Assembly (NCBI GenBank): GCA_948567375.1
Contig: OX419756.1
Location: forward strand, 12,777,001 to 12,841,000
Length of the DNA: 64,000 nt
DNA from: Lunularia cruciata
Taxonomy: Eukaryota > Streptophyta > Marchantiopsida > Lunulariales > Lunulariaceae
Direction of reading: 5' to 3'
In this document: in pieces, positions 10,228-22,518 of the stretch
Layout of the letters: each line of letters starts with the position of its first letter
Numbering within the stretch: position 1 is the stretch's first letter
Notes under the pieces: generated by a model
The model's input: the letters and a program-made list of their open reading frames with translations, nothing else
Database searches by the model: none
What the model was told of the DNA's origin: nothing
Made by a program: the position numbers and the translations under genes

Positions 10228-12186
10228 CAGACTATATCCCTAATGAGATCATGTGTAGCTATCCTTTGTCTTCCAAAAGGACATTGTGCCATATGGACCG
10301 TTGTTGCATCTAGTGTAGAACTACACTCATAAGTGGACCAAACCTAAGCAGAACCTCATTTTGCTATAGAGAAGGTGGCTAGTGCAAGTCAAAATGCCCT
10401 AACGCACAATCAAACTAGGATCCAAGACCTTGCACACTTGTTGGAGTAAGAGCAAAGACACGCTCTAGTGGCCCAAGGAATGGATGAGTCAATTAAGAGA
10501 GAATGTAGCATATGTTGACACTGTCGCTCCACCAAGGAAGATTGCAAACCTCTAGTCCAATCTAATGGTAGTGAAGCAAAGGATGGAAGGTCCTCCCATG
10601 CCCATCAAGATAGACCATCTCTCATCTATTGAAATAACACTTGGAGAGAAAAGGATCCTTCTTGCACCTCAACCACATATATCTTCAAAATTGGTCTATT
10701 AACAACCACAAAATGAGAGGAAAGTAGGAGTGCCAAGAGAGCCCAAAAACCCAAAAATGCTATAAATGCCATATTCTCTATAGATAATAGGCCTACCCTT
10801 CTACATGATATTGGTAGAGATGTTTGTCTATGTGCCAAATTGTCCCTCACACACTCAAATGTACTTTGGTCTGATGATATAACCAAAGACTCCTATAATA
10901 CTCCTATCAAAAGCTCTCAAATGTGATAGGAAAGTCAAAGAAGTGGTAACCATGTGGAGAAGGTAAGTTGGTTGACGAGCAATACTAGAGGAGAGTATAA
11001 CAAATGCCATATGTATGATCTATTAGCAGAGGAAGGTCATCCACATGGAGAATATCCTTTGCAAGGGTAATGTCTAAGAAGCATGTGACAAAATCCTTGG
11101 ACCTTATTGGCACTCCAAGAACACATGGTCCATATATATATGTGACACATTCCTCTGGAAGCTCAAGGTGGGGAGGGATACCTAAAGGAGAACATGTTAT
11201 GCTCTTTGATACCTTGACTCTCAAGCTTATAGGATGTAGCTCGGTAGTCAAGTGATCAAAGGCATGCCTAATCTGATCTACAGGGCTCACAATGTATGTA
11301 TCATTTGCCAAGGAGGGATACACAATCTAGCATGGTCAAAGTAGTAGATAAGAGAGCTCTAAAGTGGGCCATGGAAAACAAAGGTCCCCTTAGAAGATCT
11401 CCTTGTTGTGTATTGACAACTAACTCCAAGATGGTGACTCCTTCTTGTGACAAACCATGTTGGTAGTAGAGGAAAGTAGGAGAGTCATAGAACAACTACA
11501 CAAAAGGAATGAGACTTGCTAAGGAACCATTGGCCTCCTTAAGCTCTCTAAAGATGGATGCTTGAGAGATGCTATTAAAAGCATTCTCAACATACACTTG
11601 TAGGATGACCCACTCTGGATGAATATTTAGGAGTGCATTGATGCTTTGAGATATAGCTTCACAACCTCTAATGCAAAATGATGTAGATTGAGGTGCTCTC
11701 AAAAGTGAGATCAATGCTGAAGGAAAATGGTGTGGTTAACCAAGCACAAGAAGATCTCTCCAATGGCAATTTATCTAATGCCTCTTGTGTCCTTCTCCAT
11801 CACAAGAAGTTGACTAACACCTAATACTTGACTAATTGATGTAGGAATATCTTGGCGTGCCAAGAGAAGGATATCCTTGCTACTACTATAGCCACTTTAA
11901 ATAGCTTGATAAATCAACTAGAAGGATCATCTACCTAAAATCAATCTCTAAGATGCTCATATACCATCCTCAATAAGCCTCTTGGGAAGAGGTAAGGGTA
12001 GTGCATAGTGCATAATGCTTATGCAAAAAGTGACCTATCAAGACATAAAATTTGCAATGGTCAATAATCCAAGGTCTCTAATGGTACTTCCTCTCTTGCC
12101 ATAGGATGAAGTGAATGTAAGGAAGAGATAGTCTCATCATTGGGACTAGCAATATACAAAGGGTGTAGTGCTTATGCTGCTCTATT
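10228..12186 (-). mobile_element. non-LTR retrotransposon L-C, internal fragment
   Basis: Minus-strand fragment covering the reverse transcriptase core through the CCHC region of family L. It lacks the RLE end and the 3' tail, so unlike the 5'-truncated copies it lost its 3' part (left boundary at about 10228). Its right side stops at the A2 LTR at 12187. The A2 flanks CTATT (12182-12186) and CTACT (18434-18438) are a plausible 5-bp target duplication, so L-C or its flank may resume at 18434. Confidence 0.75.
10626..12080 (-). pseudogene. non-LTR reverse transcriptase, catalytic core (L-C)
   Basis: Read on the minus strand from about 12080 down. Motifs typical of non-LTR reverse transcriptases follow in order: a fingers segment (DTRGIR-stop-IAIGE, about 11780), palm motif A in LQVYVENAFNSIS (11496-11714; the metal-binding aspartate is replaced by tyrosine), motif B in NTQQGDLLRGPLF (11301-11495), and motif C in YPSLANDTYIVSP (10985-11323; N replaces the first D of the usual ADD). 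The thumb region and LACRQT-like segment follow at 10626-10886. Stops and shifts interrupt it, and mutated catalytic residues make it inactive. Confidence 0.75.
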
Positions 12187-12662
12187 TGTAAAAGATCAAG
12201 ACCAAGAAGAGAAATAGAAGAATGGAAGATCATATTGGGACACTTGAGTGTGTAGGAAATTTGGAATGCCTAGCATGAGCTTTTAGCTTTGGTATTATAG
12301 TGAGCATATAAGGTTCTTGAGAAGTTCCTCAAGAAGCTTCCTTGAGAAGCTTTCTTGGTATACAAACCAAGTTAATTGAGAAGCTTCTCAAGAAGTTTCC
12401 TTCTAGAAACTGCCTACTTGGCATGCAACCTAAACTAGTTGGAAGCTTCTAGAAGCTACCTAGTTGGGGTGCAAGCTAAGCTAGCTAGGAAGCTTCCCAA
12501 GAAGCTTCTTCCTAGAAATTGCCACTTGATATGCACATTATCCAATACTTGAGAGGGTACCAAGTAGCTTTCTAGATACATCTAGAATATTATAGGGTAA
12601 TTGACTCATTTGCTACTTTGGTAGCTTTGACTAACTTTGTTGCTAAACTCCATATTGTTACA
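12187..12662 (-). repeat. 3' LTR of A2
   Basis: 476 bp, ending on the plus strand in CCATATTGTTACA, the complement of the family A LTR start. Repeated AGAAGCTTC-type palindromes fill U3. The three-module heat-shock core gGAAg-cTTCt-aGAAg is intact at 12441-12455. The TATA box has decayed. Confidence 0.88.
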
Positions 12663-14010
12663 TATTCCCCAACCACTATTTGGTGACATCCTCATTTCCA
12701 TTGAAGCTTCAAACTCTAGGATGGCCATTTTGGCATTTTTCAAATGAGAAAGAGGCTCCCAAGTAGCATCAGGAGGGGATACCCTTTCCAGAGGACTTTG
12801 TACTCTATATGTTGTTGATGGTCTTGTTGAATGTGGTGATGTGCAAAGATACAATCAACTTCATACTCTTCATGGTCATTGATAGGGACGGGAGGAGGAG
12901 GAGGAGGAAGTTGGACATGAGAGAGAAAAGAAGATGGATTAGGAACAAAGGGTTTCAACTTGGAAATATGAAAGATAGGGTGGATGCGCATATGACAAGG
13001 CAAGGCAAGTCAATAAGCAATAGGAGAAATGATTTGGGTAACATCAAAGGGTCCTATCTAATTAAGAGCAAGTTATGGACTTGGGTATCAAGTGGGACAA
13101 GTAGGTTACTAGACAAGAGTATGACCTTATCACCAACTTGAAAGGTGAGATCTTGACAATGGTCGTCTACATATTTTTTCTAACAATTTTGAGCAACAAG
13201 GAGATTAGATTTGGCTTGTTGGAGGGATTGGTCAAGAAGGTAGAAGTATGAGGGAAGGGAGAGGAGCAAGAAGGGAATCAGGAACAAGTGGGCCAAAATT
13301 GAAGAAGAAATGAGAGAATCTAATGCTTGTTTGTTTGGAATTATTGTAGGTAAACTCCGTAATTGCAAGACGTTCATCCCAATTGGTATGGTGAACATTG
13401 ACGTAAGCACAACGCATATCTTCCAAGGTGCAATTTTCACATTCAATTTTTCCATCAGTTTGAGGATGATAGGCCATGGATAAAGCAAGCTTGGTGCTAT
13501 CTGGAAGAGTGCTTGCCAAAAATTTTCAATGAATTGAGGATTATGGTCGGAGATGAGTACACATGGCATCTCATGATGCTTGAAGACAATGTTGAAGTAG
13601 ATTTGCCCCAATGTTAGAGCATCTATAATATCAAAGGTTGGTGCCAAATGAATTTTCTTACTAAAATTATCCACAAACACCACTATTGTTATGTGACCTT
13701 ACTTTATCTTGGGCAAGGATGTGATGAGATCCAAGCTCACATGTTCTTATTGAGTAGATGGAATGGGGAGTGGTTAAAAAAGTCCACTTGGTTTTTGGTT
13801 GTTGGCCTTGTTACATTGGCAATTCTCACACAATCAAACAAATTCTCAAACATCTCATGCCATGCTCAGTACCCAAGGTCTTGTCATTGGAGGGTACTCA
13901 AGGTCTTGTCCACACCCATGTGACTAACGACTGGTAAGTCGTGGGCTTCTTGGAGGCGCACAAGTTGGAGATCACTCTTGGCTGGAACATATATCCAATC
14001 CTCATGGAAT
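12663..14010 (-). pseudogene. integrase and chromodomain remnant (A2)
   Basis: Minus-strand frames at 12740-13003 give the chromodomain (EEYEVDCIFAHHHIQ, YKVLWKGYP). Those at 13180-13683 give the integrase core (VLISDHNPQF, AYHPQTDGKIECENC). The HHCC region lies at about 13800-14000. Frames switch several times, and the ERAN segment has become ECEN. It is clearly orthologous to A1 pol, but decayed. Confidence 0.85.
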
Positions 14011-15560
14011 AAAAGGTCTTCCTTGACAAAGAAGGTGTTTTACTCCTTGTTGCATGTTGCAAGATAACCTTGTACCATCTAAAAGAAAAGATCTTGTTGT
14101 AGAGTTATCTTAAACTTGATTTGGACCTTGGAGTCGACTAATATTGTCATAATTGTCATTGTGATAAGAGGAAGAGACTTCACATCAGGTTGTCATGATA
14201 GTACATCAAGGATAACATAGAACCGACCAAGTTTTTACTCAAGTCTGATGTCAAAAAATTGGAGTTGCTCATCCCATCGATGATGTTGATTCTTCATGTG
14301 TTCCAAATGTAATGTTTGCAACAAGGGTTTGTGATTAATTTACATAATCACTTGTTTTCCCAAGAGATAATGCTTCCATACCTTGGTGGCATAAACCATT
14401 GCTAGTTGTTTTTGATCTCGTGTAGAGTAATTCCTTTTTATGGTATTTAATCAGCAAGACACAAAGGCAATGGGATGTAACTCATCTAGGAATCCTTGCT
14501 ACAACACATCTCCAATGGCAAAGTTAGAAGCATCAAATTCAACCACACAAGGTAGTTGAGTGTCATATGGTTGAAGAATAGGTCTTGAAGACACCATATG
14601 TTGCAACTTGTGGAATACTTCTTTATACTTGGTGATCTATTGAAAGCTTGAGTTTTTCTCTAAGAGGTTGGTCAATGATGTTGCCACATGCATAGAATCA
14701 TGGATGAACCACCAATAAAAACTTGCCAATCCATTAAAAGCTTGTACCTTTGTGATATCCTTTGGAGTAGGCCAATCAATAATAGCCTTGATTTTCTCCT
14801 CTTCTATATTGATTCCTTTTGAAGAGATCTTATGATCCAAGAAGGTAACTTCCTTTTGTTAAAAGGCACACTTTGACCTCTTGCAATAAAACTTCCATTG
14901 ACGCAGTCATCTTAGGATTTCTTGCACATGTTTGCATATTCTGCCTTTGTCTTGCTATAGATTAAAATGCTATCCAAGAACACCACCATGTACAAATCCA
15001 AAAGTCCGTCCAACACCCAATGCATCTGATCTATTGTAGACTGTTGGAGCATTAATGAGCCCAAAAGGTAGAACTCTCCATTCAAAATGCCCATACCTTA
15101 TGCAAAAGGTAGTCTTTTGCAACTCCTCCCTATCAATGGGGATTTGCCAATAGTCACTACAAAGATCCAACTTGGAGAAGTATTATGCTCCACTATATTG
15201 ATCAAGCAAGTCATCAATTTGAGACTAGGGATATGCATTCTTCATTGTTTGTTTATTGAGCCCATGGTAATCAATACAAAAATGGAGTCCTTCATCCTTC
15301 TTTAGAACAAAAAGTATCGATGCTCCCCAAGGAGATGTACTATATTGTATAAAATCCTCCTACAACTCCATAAGTGATGTTCACAACTCCTCCAGCTCCT
15401 TTGGTGAGAGCCAATATATTGGTCTACTAGAGTACTCCTTAGCAATAACTCAATCTTGAAGGGCATACTACAATCAAAGAGTAATCTTGTTGGCGGAATA
15501 TCCAAAAACATATTTGCAAACTCCTAAACTATTTGATCAACCATTGCTTGATGATATTCC
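14011..15560 (-). pseudogene. reverse transcriptase and RNase H remnant (A2)
   Basis: RNase H lies at about 14090-14640. Reverse transcriptase pieces are at 14637-14840 ([19 protein letters not shown]) and 14912-15170 ([23 protein letters not shown]). The catalytic FLDD motif is altered to FLDS (VVFLDSILIYSK). Multiple frameshifts and stops are present. Confidence 0.82.
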
Positions 15561-17947
15561 TGACTCTCCTCAGATTCTCCTTGTGCAATTGGCTTGATCC
15601 ACACTGCAAAAATAGATTTATCTTCCTCCAAAGCTTGCTCTATGGCTGCTTCACTAATAAACTTCCCATCTAAGGACTTATCTTCTTTCAAAGCTTACTT
15701 TATTGATACTTTCTTGATAAACTTTCCTATCTTGGGATTAACTTTTCTTAGGTGTCTTACTCAAAGATACCAGACAACCTAATCAGAAATTTCTATTTTG
15801 GTGTTGTACTTGGATTTATCATCAGGTCCAATCAAATTGAACCTTATGACGTTCAAGCCAAGGCAAATCCAAAAGGACATCATAATGTAGTGGTACCACT
15901 ACAAACCTCATATACTTCAAATACTCCTTCACAATCCTAAATGCAATAGGATGTGAGGTATTGAATGCAGAACCTTTTCTACCATCCGCTATCATCAATC
16001 TCCTTCCAATTAGTGGCTTGATAAAAATACATAATTATTTTGAAAATAGTATGGACATGCAATTCTCTAAACTTCCAAGATCAATCAAAATCCTATAATC
16101 GTGATTAGATATCCTACCTTGCAAGTGAAGCAAACTTGCAGTCAAACCTTTGATCCCATTGGAACTAATCAAGTTCCCAATAGGTAACTAAAAATCTCCT
16201 ATTGGGATTCATTGTTTCCCTTATTATTCTACTCCACAAACTCTATTTGGGCAACTTGTCAAGGTTACACATTCTTGAATGTACTTTCAACAATGCAATG
16301 TCTAGTTTGGTGATAATAAAAATAACCATCATTTTGTGGTAATTTTTCTTTATTTGTAATGCTAAGTGGCCTTTGTTGAATGACATCAATCTCCATTGGT
16401 GCCAGCTCCTCCACCCATATGTAGTGTATTGGTAGGTTCTATGGAAGTCAAGGTCAAGACTAAGTTGTTACAACCAAAGAATCAAAGTGTTTGGCCAATT
16501 GCATGGCTTCCTCCAAGTGTTTTGGCTCTCACATAGTCACCTATAATTTGGTTTGTGACTTCAAGCCCCTCATAAATTGATCCAAAGCTTCACTTTCTAG
16601 TATATTTGGAATTTGCATGATATTGATTTGGAATTGCATGATGTAACTTTGTAATACTCTGAGAACAAGAGAAATCTCCAAGAGAGATACAAGAGAGAAA
16701 ACACAAGTTTCACACTCAATCCTCCGATGCCCCAAACGAGCACCTTCTTTTTATTATATAGCAAAGAGGATCCCCTCAAAGGAAGCACCACCCTTGGATC
16801 AGATACATGGATTGGTGACCTTTCAGTGAGCTCTATCCTTGGATTAGTTGTTTGGATGGGTGACATGTAGTCCTTGTCCTATCTGGTTGGTCAAATGGGT
16901 TTAACCAAAGGGAATCTTCCTATGAGGAGCTCAAAATCATGTGAAGTATCATTAGAGAGCTCTTGACAAGATGAATCATTGGCAAGATAAGGCTAGATTC
17001 TTCTTGTAGAAGAGAGAAATTTTCCACTTTTGAGGCCTAATTCATCCGTTTATGTCTCCAAAATTAGCTCTAAAGTTTTCAAGTTATTTTTGGCTTCTGC
17101 CCTATTAGTAGAAGTGCTCTTTTGGAGACACTTCTATCTGATCTACCTAACCCATTGTACACAATATCCTTCTAGATGTTACCAAGCCAATTTTCACCTC
17201 TAGATAATATGTCTAGCGGCCTGTATTACAAAATTTTTACAGAGCCAATCTGCTTCAACTCTTCAAATCTATCTTGTGCAACTTGTGTGGCATTTATAGC
17301 TTGAAATCAATAAATTATTGCACTCTTGAATTCTATCCAAGTCAAGATTAGTGCAACAATTTTCCATTCAACTTGCTCCATTTGGAATTGCCACCATAGC
17401 TTTGCGACTCATCCAATTCATAGAAGCCAAGAGAATCTATTTCTATTCATCTTGAAGATTGTAGCTTCAAAATAACATTTGCAGTCAAACAAAAAATTCT
17501 CCATTGCACTTGGGAGATTCTTGCCTTCAATAACCTTGGGTTTTGGAAATTGGATTTGGTCTTGTCCTTCTCTAATTGGTGCTCTCTCTACATGCTCTTG
17601 TTGTTGAAGATCTTGTTCATCCAACAATCAAGTAAGGTGCTCAATTTGTTGCTCCATAGCAATGATAACCTTGAGAATTACCACCATGGCTACTACTCTA
17701 TCACACTACTTCCAATTTATCTAATTAATAAACACATAGATGCAACACATCCAACATTCTCCATAAGTTACAACCAAAAGTACCAAGGATATTAGACAAG
17801 ATAATTGTATTCAAAAAATTCTACCAAATATGAGATGATGAACTATGTCAAATGATGATTGGGTTTAGTCTTTGGACACAAAAATCCCAATGGTTTGGCG
17901 GGAATGGATTTGGTGGTCCATAAATTCCATCCATTTCATTCTTGTTA
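15561..17947 (-). pseudogene. protease and gag remnant (A2), split by solo LTR
   Basis: Protease sequence similar to A1 is recognisable at about 15750-16180, and gag at 16200-16649 and 17231-17640 (frame 17418-17627; frame 16541-16735 has IMQIPNILESEALDQFMRGL). The zinc knuckle at about 16300-16335 has lost its first cysteine pair (YFYY for CFYC). Leader sequence fills the rest to the primer site. Confidence 0.75.
16650..17230 (-). repeat. solo LTR of family B inside A2 gag
   Basis: Ends TGTAATACTC and GTATTACA match family B LTRs (716-751 bp); this one is 581 bp and internally shortened. Flanks AACTT (16645-16649) and AAATT (17231-17235) form a probable 5-bp duplication with one mismatch. 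Gag sequence resumes on the other side. Confidence 0.85.
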
Positions 17948-17955
17948 TGATACCA
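17948..17955 (-). other. primer-binding site of A2
   Basis: On the minus strand TGGTATCA follows the 5' LTR end after a 1-base spacer. This is the usual tRNA-initiator-Met complement of plant Ty3/gypsy elements. Confidence 0.75.
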
Positions 17956-17956
17956 A

Positions 17957-18433
17957 TGTAAAAGACCAAAACCAAGGAGAGAAATAAGAGAATGGAAGAT
18001 CACATTGGGACACTTGAGTGTGTGGAAAACTCCAAATGCCTAGCATGAGCTTTGACTTTTGTATTTATAGGAAGCATACAAGGCTCTTAAGAAGTTTCTC
18101 AAGAAGTTTCCTTGAGCCATTTAGTTGGAGTGCAAGTGAAGTTAAGCGAGAAGCTTCTCAAGAAGATTTTTTCTAGAAGTCACCCTCTTGGCATGCAAGC
18201 TAAGCTAATTAGAAGCTTCTAGAAGCTACCTACTTGGAGTGCAAGCTAAGCTAATTGGGAAGCTTCCCAAGAAGCTTCTTCTTAGAAATTGCCACTTGAC
18301 ATGCATGTTACCCAATACTTGGGAGGGTACCAAGTAGCCTCCTAGATACTTCTACAATATTTTAGCTTAATTTGACTCATTTGCTACTTTGTTAGCCTTG
18401 ACTAAATTATTTGCTAAACTCCATATTGTTACA
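17957..18433 (-). repeat. 5' LTR of A2
   Basis: 477 bp with family A ends. It keeps TATAAATA (minus strand, 18062-18069), and the three-module heat-shock core aGAAg-cTTCt-aGAAg is intact at 18211-18225. It differs from the 3' LTR at many positions, which indicates an old insertion. Confidence 0.88.
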
Positions 18434-18636
18434 CTACTAAACTCTCTTGCTTGACCTAGTGTCATACACCAAATTAATTGAGTGGACTTTGTGGTATATT
18501 GTGGTAGAACTTATCTCCTAAAATATGTGTCATGCGTATATACATTACTACACAATGTATATCATTATCAATATCATACACTTTAGAAGCACAAATCAAA
18601 TATAAGTCATACATGAACCATAAAATGCCATAATAA
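18434..18636. repeat. direct repeat of the segment next to the C1 LTR
   Basis: Sequence at about 18525-18632 (TACATTACTACACAATGTAT onward) is repeated imperfectly at 19085-19178, on the other side of the LTR segment 18637-19077. This looks like a piece of a tandem C element or a local duplication. The first 90 bp are unassigned. Confidence 0.5.
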
Positions 18637-19077
18637 TTAGTTCATTTTTCAACTCAAATCATACTCAAATGAGGTCTGTACTTGATCCTTCAATCAACAA
18701 TATGTTAATAATCATGCATTGATTACAATAAAGTGAGTTCTAGCTAAGAGACTCTTGGTGATGCTTACTGGCCTTTGTCCACCATAGCCAAGAACTCAAA
18801 GGATCAATGTCAAAGAAGTGAGCTCTATGAAGCTGCAATTTGAAAGTATATCCCTTTGCTTGACCTAGGTCTCTCGCCCTATTGGTGCCACTGATGGCAT
18901 ATCCAACAATGCAAATGTTACAAGCAACAATGGGTCCCACCATATGATTAGTAGCCCTAACATGAAATCCGGCCACCATCAAGTAGTCCACAACCAACTA
19001 CCAAAATAATTATGGTTGCCAACACTACCACTCCAATGTTCGAGCAAACTAGCTTTAGTGCTACAAATATTGTGACA
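18637..19077 (-). repeat. 3' LTR segment of C1
   Basis: On the minus strand it begins TGTCACAATATTTGTAGCAC. It matches 42560-43017 throughout, including TAGCTAAGAGACTC, CCTTTGTCCACCATA and GTCCCACCAT stretches. Homology stops at about 18637, so either the LTR is truncated or the true boundary is there. Confidence 0.7.
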
Positions 19078-20250
19078 ATTGTTATGCATTTATACATTGC
19101 TACACAACATATATTACTATCAATATCATATAATATAGAAGCTCAACTCACATATAAGACATACATGAACTCAAAAGTGCAATAATTGCCTTCCTAGTTT
19201 GCGGTTAGGTCCATCTATTCCATGTAATATGCACTATGATGGGCAAAGATCAAGAGGTTAGGTGCTATTGAACCCCATTCTTAGTTGCTTGTCTGCAATT
19301 TATACCATATAAAGGGTGAACTAACTATAAATTAAGAACATCTAGGACATAAGCATTTTCCTTGAGGAACCACAATGAGGGGAGGAGTAAAACATGCCAC
19401 ATGTCATTCTCTCAAACAATAATCACACACCAACATAGTAACAACTCCACCAAAAGAGCCACATAACATACATCATAAGCTTGCATGTACAAGTAACAAG
19501 CTTGGGTCCATAGCGCCATCAATGTTTAGGAGATGATATGGTGCACAATTGTGCACATGATCCTTCCAAACAACACTATCACATCCTCCTAACATGAGGA
19601 CTCCAAAAGGCAAAACCTCATGCACTCTCAACATAGTGTAGCATGTAGTAACATCAAGTGTTGTTGATGCAATCTGCTTTAGGTATACATAGTCACCTAG
19701 ATGAAATTGATAGATCAAGGATCTAGAACCTCCTCCTTGAATAGTAGTATAGCGGAATGTATCCTTATGCTAAGCAATCACTAAGTTCTCAAAGGTTATT
19801 AGCATCACCCTTTGAAAGATCTTTGCTCATTGAGAACATGCATTCATCCATATACTTGGATCATCCAAGTCCAAAACTATAGTAGTATCATGACAAATGG
19901 CTACAAGTAAATTTGGATCTTGTCCACAGAGTAGAAAGTAAAGAGAGAAGGATGCTAAAGAGGCTTGCCAATTGAATGGATAGCCCATGATCAACCAAGG
20001 TAATTAGAGATCTCAATCTCCTAGGCGTCTCTTTGCAAACTATACTTATACAATCCTCTCTTCACCATCTGAACCATTCTCTTTGCTAAGCCATCTACCT
20101 TAGGGTGATCTCATGAAATAATATAATGATCAATCAAGGCATGTCACACAAGACATGAAACTCTCCCAAGAACTTTATACCCTAATTAGTGAAAACCTCA
20201 ACTGGTGCACCAAAATGACTAAGAACCTAATCTTGAAATGAGTAAGACGT
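19078..20250 (-). pseudogene. integrase C-terminal half and 3' region of C1
   Basis: Read on the minus strand from 20250: VLSHFGAPVEVFT (second catalytic D region, decayed), a stop-ridden ADGLAKRMVQ-like stretch with the expected E region, then LASFSLYFLLCGQDPN and a C-terminal GDYVYLKQIASTTLD basic segment (19473-19718). The order and spacing fit a Ty3/gypsy integrase. The N-terminal half lies at 34944-35300, across B-old. About 370 bp next to the LTR is non-coding. Confidence 0.75.
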
Positions 20251-20966
20251 TGTAATGTTGCAAGGATAGTAAGGAAACACAAATGCACAAATGCAAGTTC
20301 TACACTCAAACTTTGATGCCCCAAAGGAGCACCTTCTCTTTATTATATAGACAAAGAGGATCTCCTCCAAGGAAACTCCACCATAGGATTAGGCACACAG
20401 ATAGGTGACATGTCAAAAAGCTCTACCCTTGGATTACTTACTTGGATGGGTGATATATCTATCTTGGTCCTATCTGGTTGGTCAAACAAGCTTTGACCAG
20501 AGGGTATCTTTTAGAGAATCTTCTTGTAAGAATCTCAAAATCATGTGGGCGAGGTACCATTGGAAAACTCTCTATAGGACAAACCAAGAGGAGGGAAGTC
20601 CAGACTCTCCTCAATTTGGGAAGGGGGGAATTTGCATATTTTTAAGATCTAGTTCATTTGTTTAGGCCTTCCAAATTGCCTTCAAAGATTTCAAGCATAT
20701 TTTGGTTCCTACTCTATTAGTAGAGGTCTCCTTTTGATGATATCTCTTTCTGATCTATTTAGTCCATCATGTGTAGCATCCTTCCAAATGTTACCAAACC
20801 AATTCTCACCTTTAAATCATATGTCTAATTGTTGGTTCTATGGTTTTCAAGTCTATTTTGGTGATACTTCTATTTGATCTATTTTGCCTGTTATGTATAG
20901 CATCATTCTAAATTTTACCAAACTAAATTTCACATCAAGATCATAAAGCTAGCTCTTGGTATTACA
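20251..20966 (-). repeat. 3' LTR of B-old
   Basis: Plus-strand ends are TGTAATGTTGCAAGG and GGTATTACA, matching family B. The TTATTATATAG promoter-like stretch is kept. It is clearly more diverged from the B-young LTRs than those are from each other. Confidence 0.88.
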
Positions 20967-22518
20967 AATCTCTCCCTTTTAAGACATAAAATCCTCATTG
21001 TGCAGTTGTTGCTCAAACCCTTGCACCAACACTAGTGCATGTGTCAAATTGGCAACATGCTCCCAAGTTGCATCATAGAGAAGGTAACCTTTCCATCACA
21101 CCAAATAGTTCACCTACGGATGGCAAGTACCACAAATGCATTTTTGGAGGATATGCTCCACTTCATATTCCTCTATGCCATCAATGAGTGTTGGACAAGG
21201 TCAAATGTCATGTGTGGAATGATAGTGGCCTGATCGGGGAGCATATCTATGTAGTAGAGAAACATGGAACACTGGATGGATCTTCATATGTGGTGGTAGC
21301 TTGAGGTGATAGGGTAGAGAGCCGACTCAATGAAGAATAGGAAAAGGCCTAATAAAATGAGGGCTGAGCTTACAAGGGTCAACTAATGTGAGGTTGGTTA
21401 TAGACAACCACACTTGATCCCCAACATTGAACTCCTTGTGCCTACGGTGTGCATTGGCATACTACTTCTATTTGATTTTGTGCAATTTGCATTCTGTATT
21501 TAGCGCTCTTCACACCTTGTTGGAATCTAAAACCAAATGTGTTGACTTTGTTGACCTTGGTAGTCACCGATTGGATCTTCATCAAGCTAGAAGGTGTGAA
21601 GGGATACTCACCATACATGAGAAAAAATAGAGTGACACGGGTGGATGCATTCACCAAATTGTTGTAAGAAAATTCCACCAATGGGAGTAGGGTGTCCCAC
21701 CTCTCTTGCTCCTCTAAGGTGAAGCCGCACAACATGTCTTCAATAGTGTGATTAGTTCACTCTATTTGTCCATGTTTTTTGTGTTGTGGATATAGCCAAA
21801 TTGGTTTTGAATAAACCAAAGAGCATTTGCCAAAAAAAATTGGTGAATTGAGTGCATCTATTGGTGATGAATATTCAAGACAAGTCATGATGAGAGAAGA
21901 TTGCATCTAAATATAATTGAGGTAGTTGTGGAGCGGTCACATCCTTGGTAAGAAGGCATCCATAAATCATTTTGTTGAGCCGGTACACAAAGACCACGAT
22001 GGAGTCAAACCCTGAGGTGGTCTTGGGTAATTCATAGACGAGATCTATACTCACTTGTTCTCAATGTTGTGTAGGAGTGGGGAGAGGTTGAAGGAGCATT
22101 GCAAGAGCTTGATTAGAAGCTTTGTTCTATTGACCTTGGATTGCATCCAAGGTCTTATCCACTTTGACATGAATTGCAATGGCCAAATCATGACATTCCG
22201 CTAGAATGGTTGTCTGTAATTTTAGGACATTTGGGATCTATAATCTACCATCACAAAAAGTGAGTCCTTGGGTACGGGTAACTCCTTTGGATGATTGCAC
22301 TACTACAATCTGTGGATCAGTTTTTGTAGCAGTCAAAATCTCTAGCCTGAATTTAGAGTTAATCTTAACCTTTACCACCAAATAGTTTGCCATTGCCATG
22401 TGGAGGTAAATGCATATGCAAGTTGCTTCTTACTTTCCACATAGGTGATTGTCATGTTGAAGCGTTGTTGCCACTCTGCCCACCAAATTTGGCACCAAGA
22501 TAGATCTTTCTAGGTATT
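20967..22518 (-). pseudogene. integrase, chromodomain and RNase H end of B-old (left part)
   Basis: Homologous to 23263-24880 of B-young. The frame 21442-21735 gives an integrase C-terminal stretch (LVEFSYNNLVNASTRV, FFLMYGEYPF). Chromodomain codons lie at about 21000-21250 and the HHCC region near 22100. The sequence stops at 22518 inside RNase H, where B-young inserted, and continues at 29123. Confidence 0.82.

Larger units (their letters stand above)
12187..18433 (-). mobile_element. Ty3/gypsy chromovirus A2, complete but decayed
   Basis: Both LTRs (12187-12662 and 17957-18433), a primer-binding site and degenerate gag-pol with a chromodomain are present on the minus strand. The ends match the A1 LTR (TGTAACAATATGG ... 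CTTTTACA). Flanking pentamers CTATT and CTACT are a probable target duplication with one mismatch. A family B solo LTR interrupts gag at 16650-17230. Confidence 0.9.
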
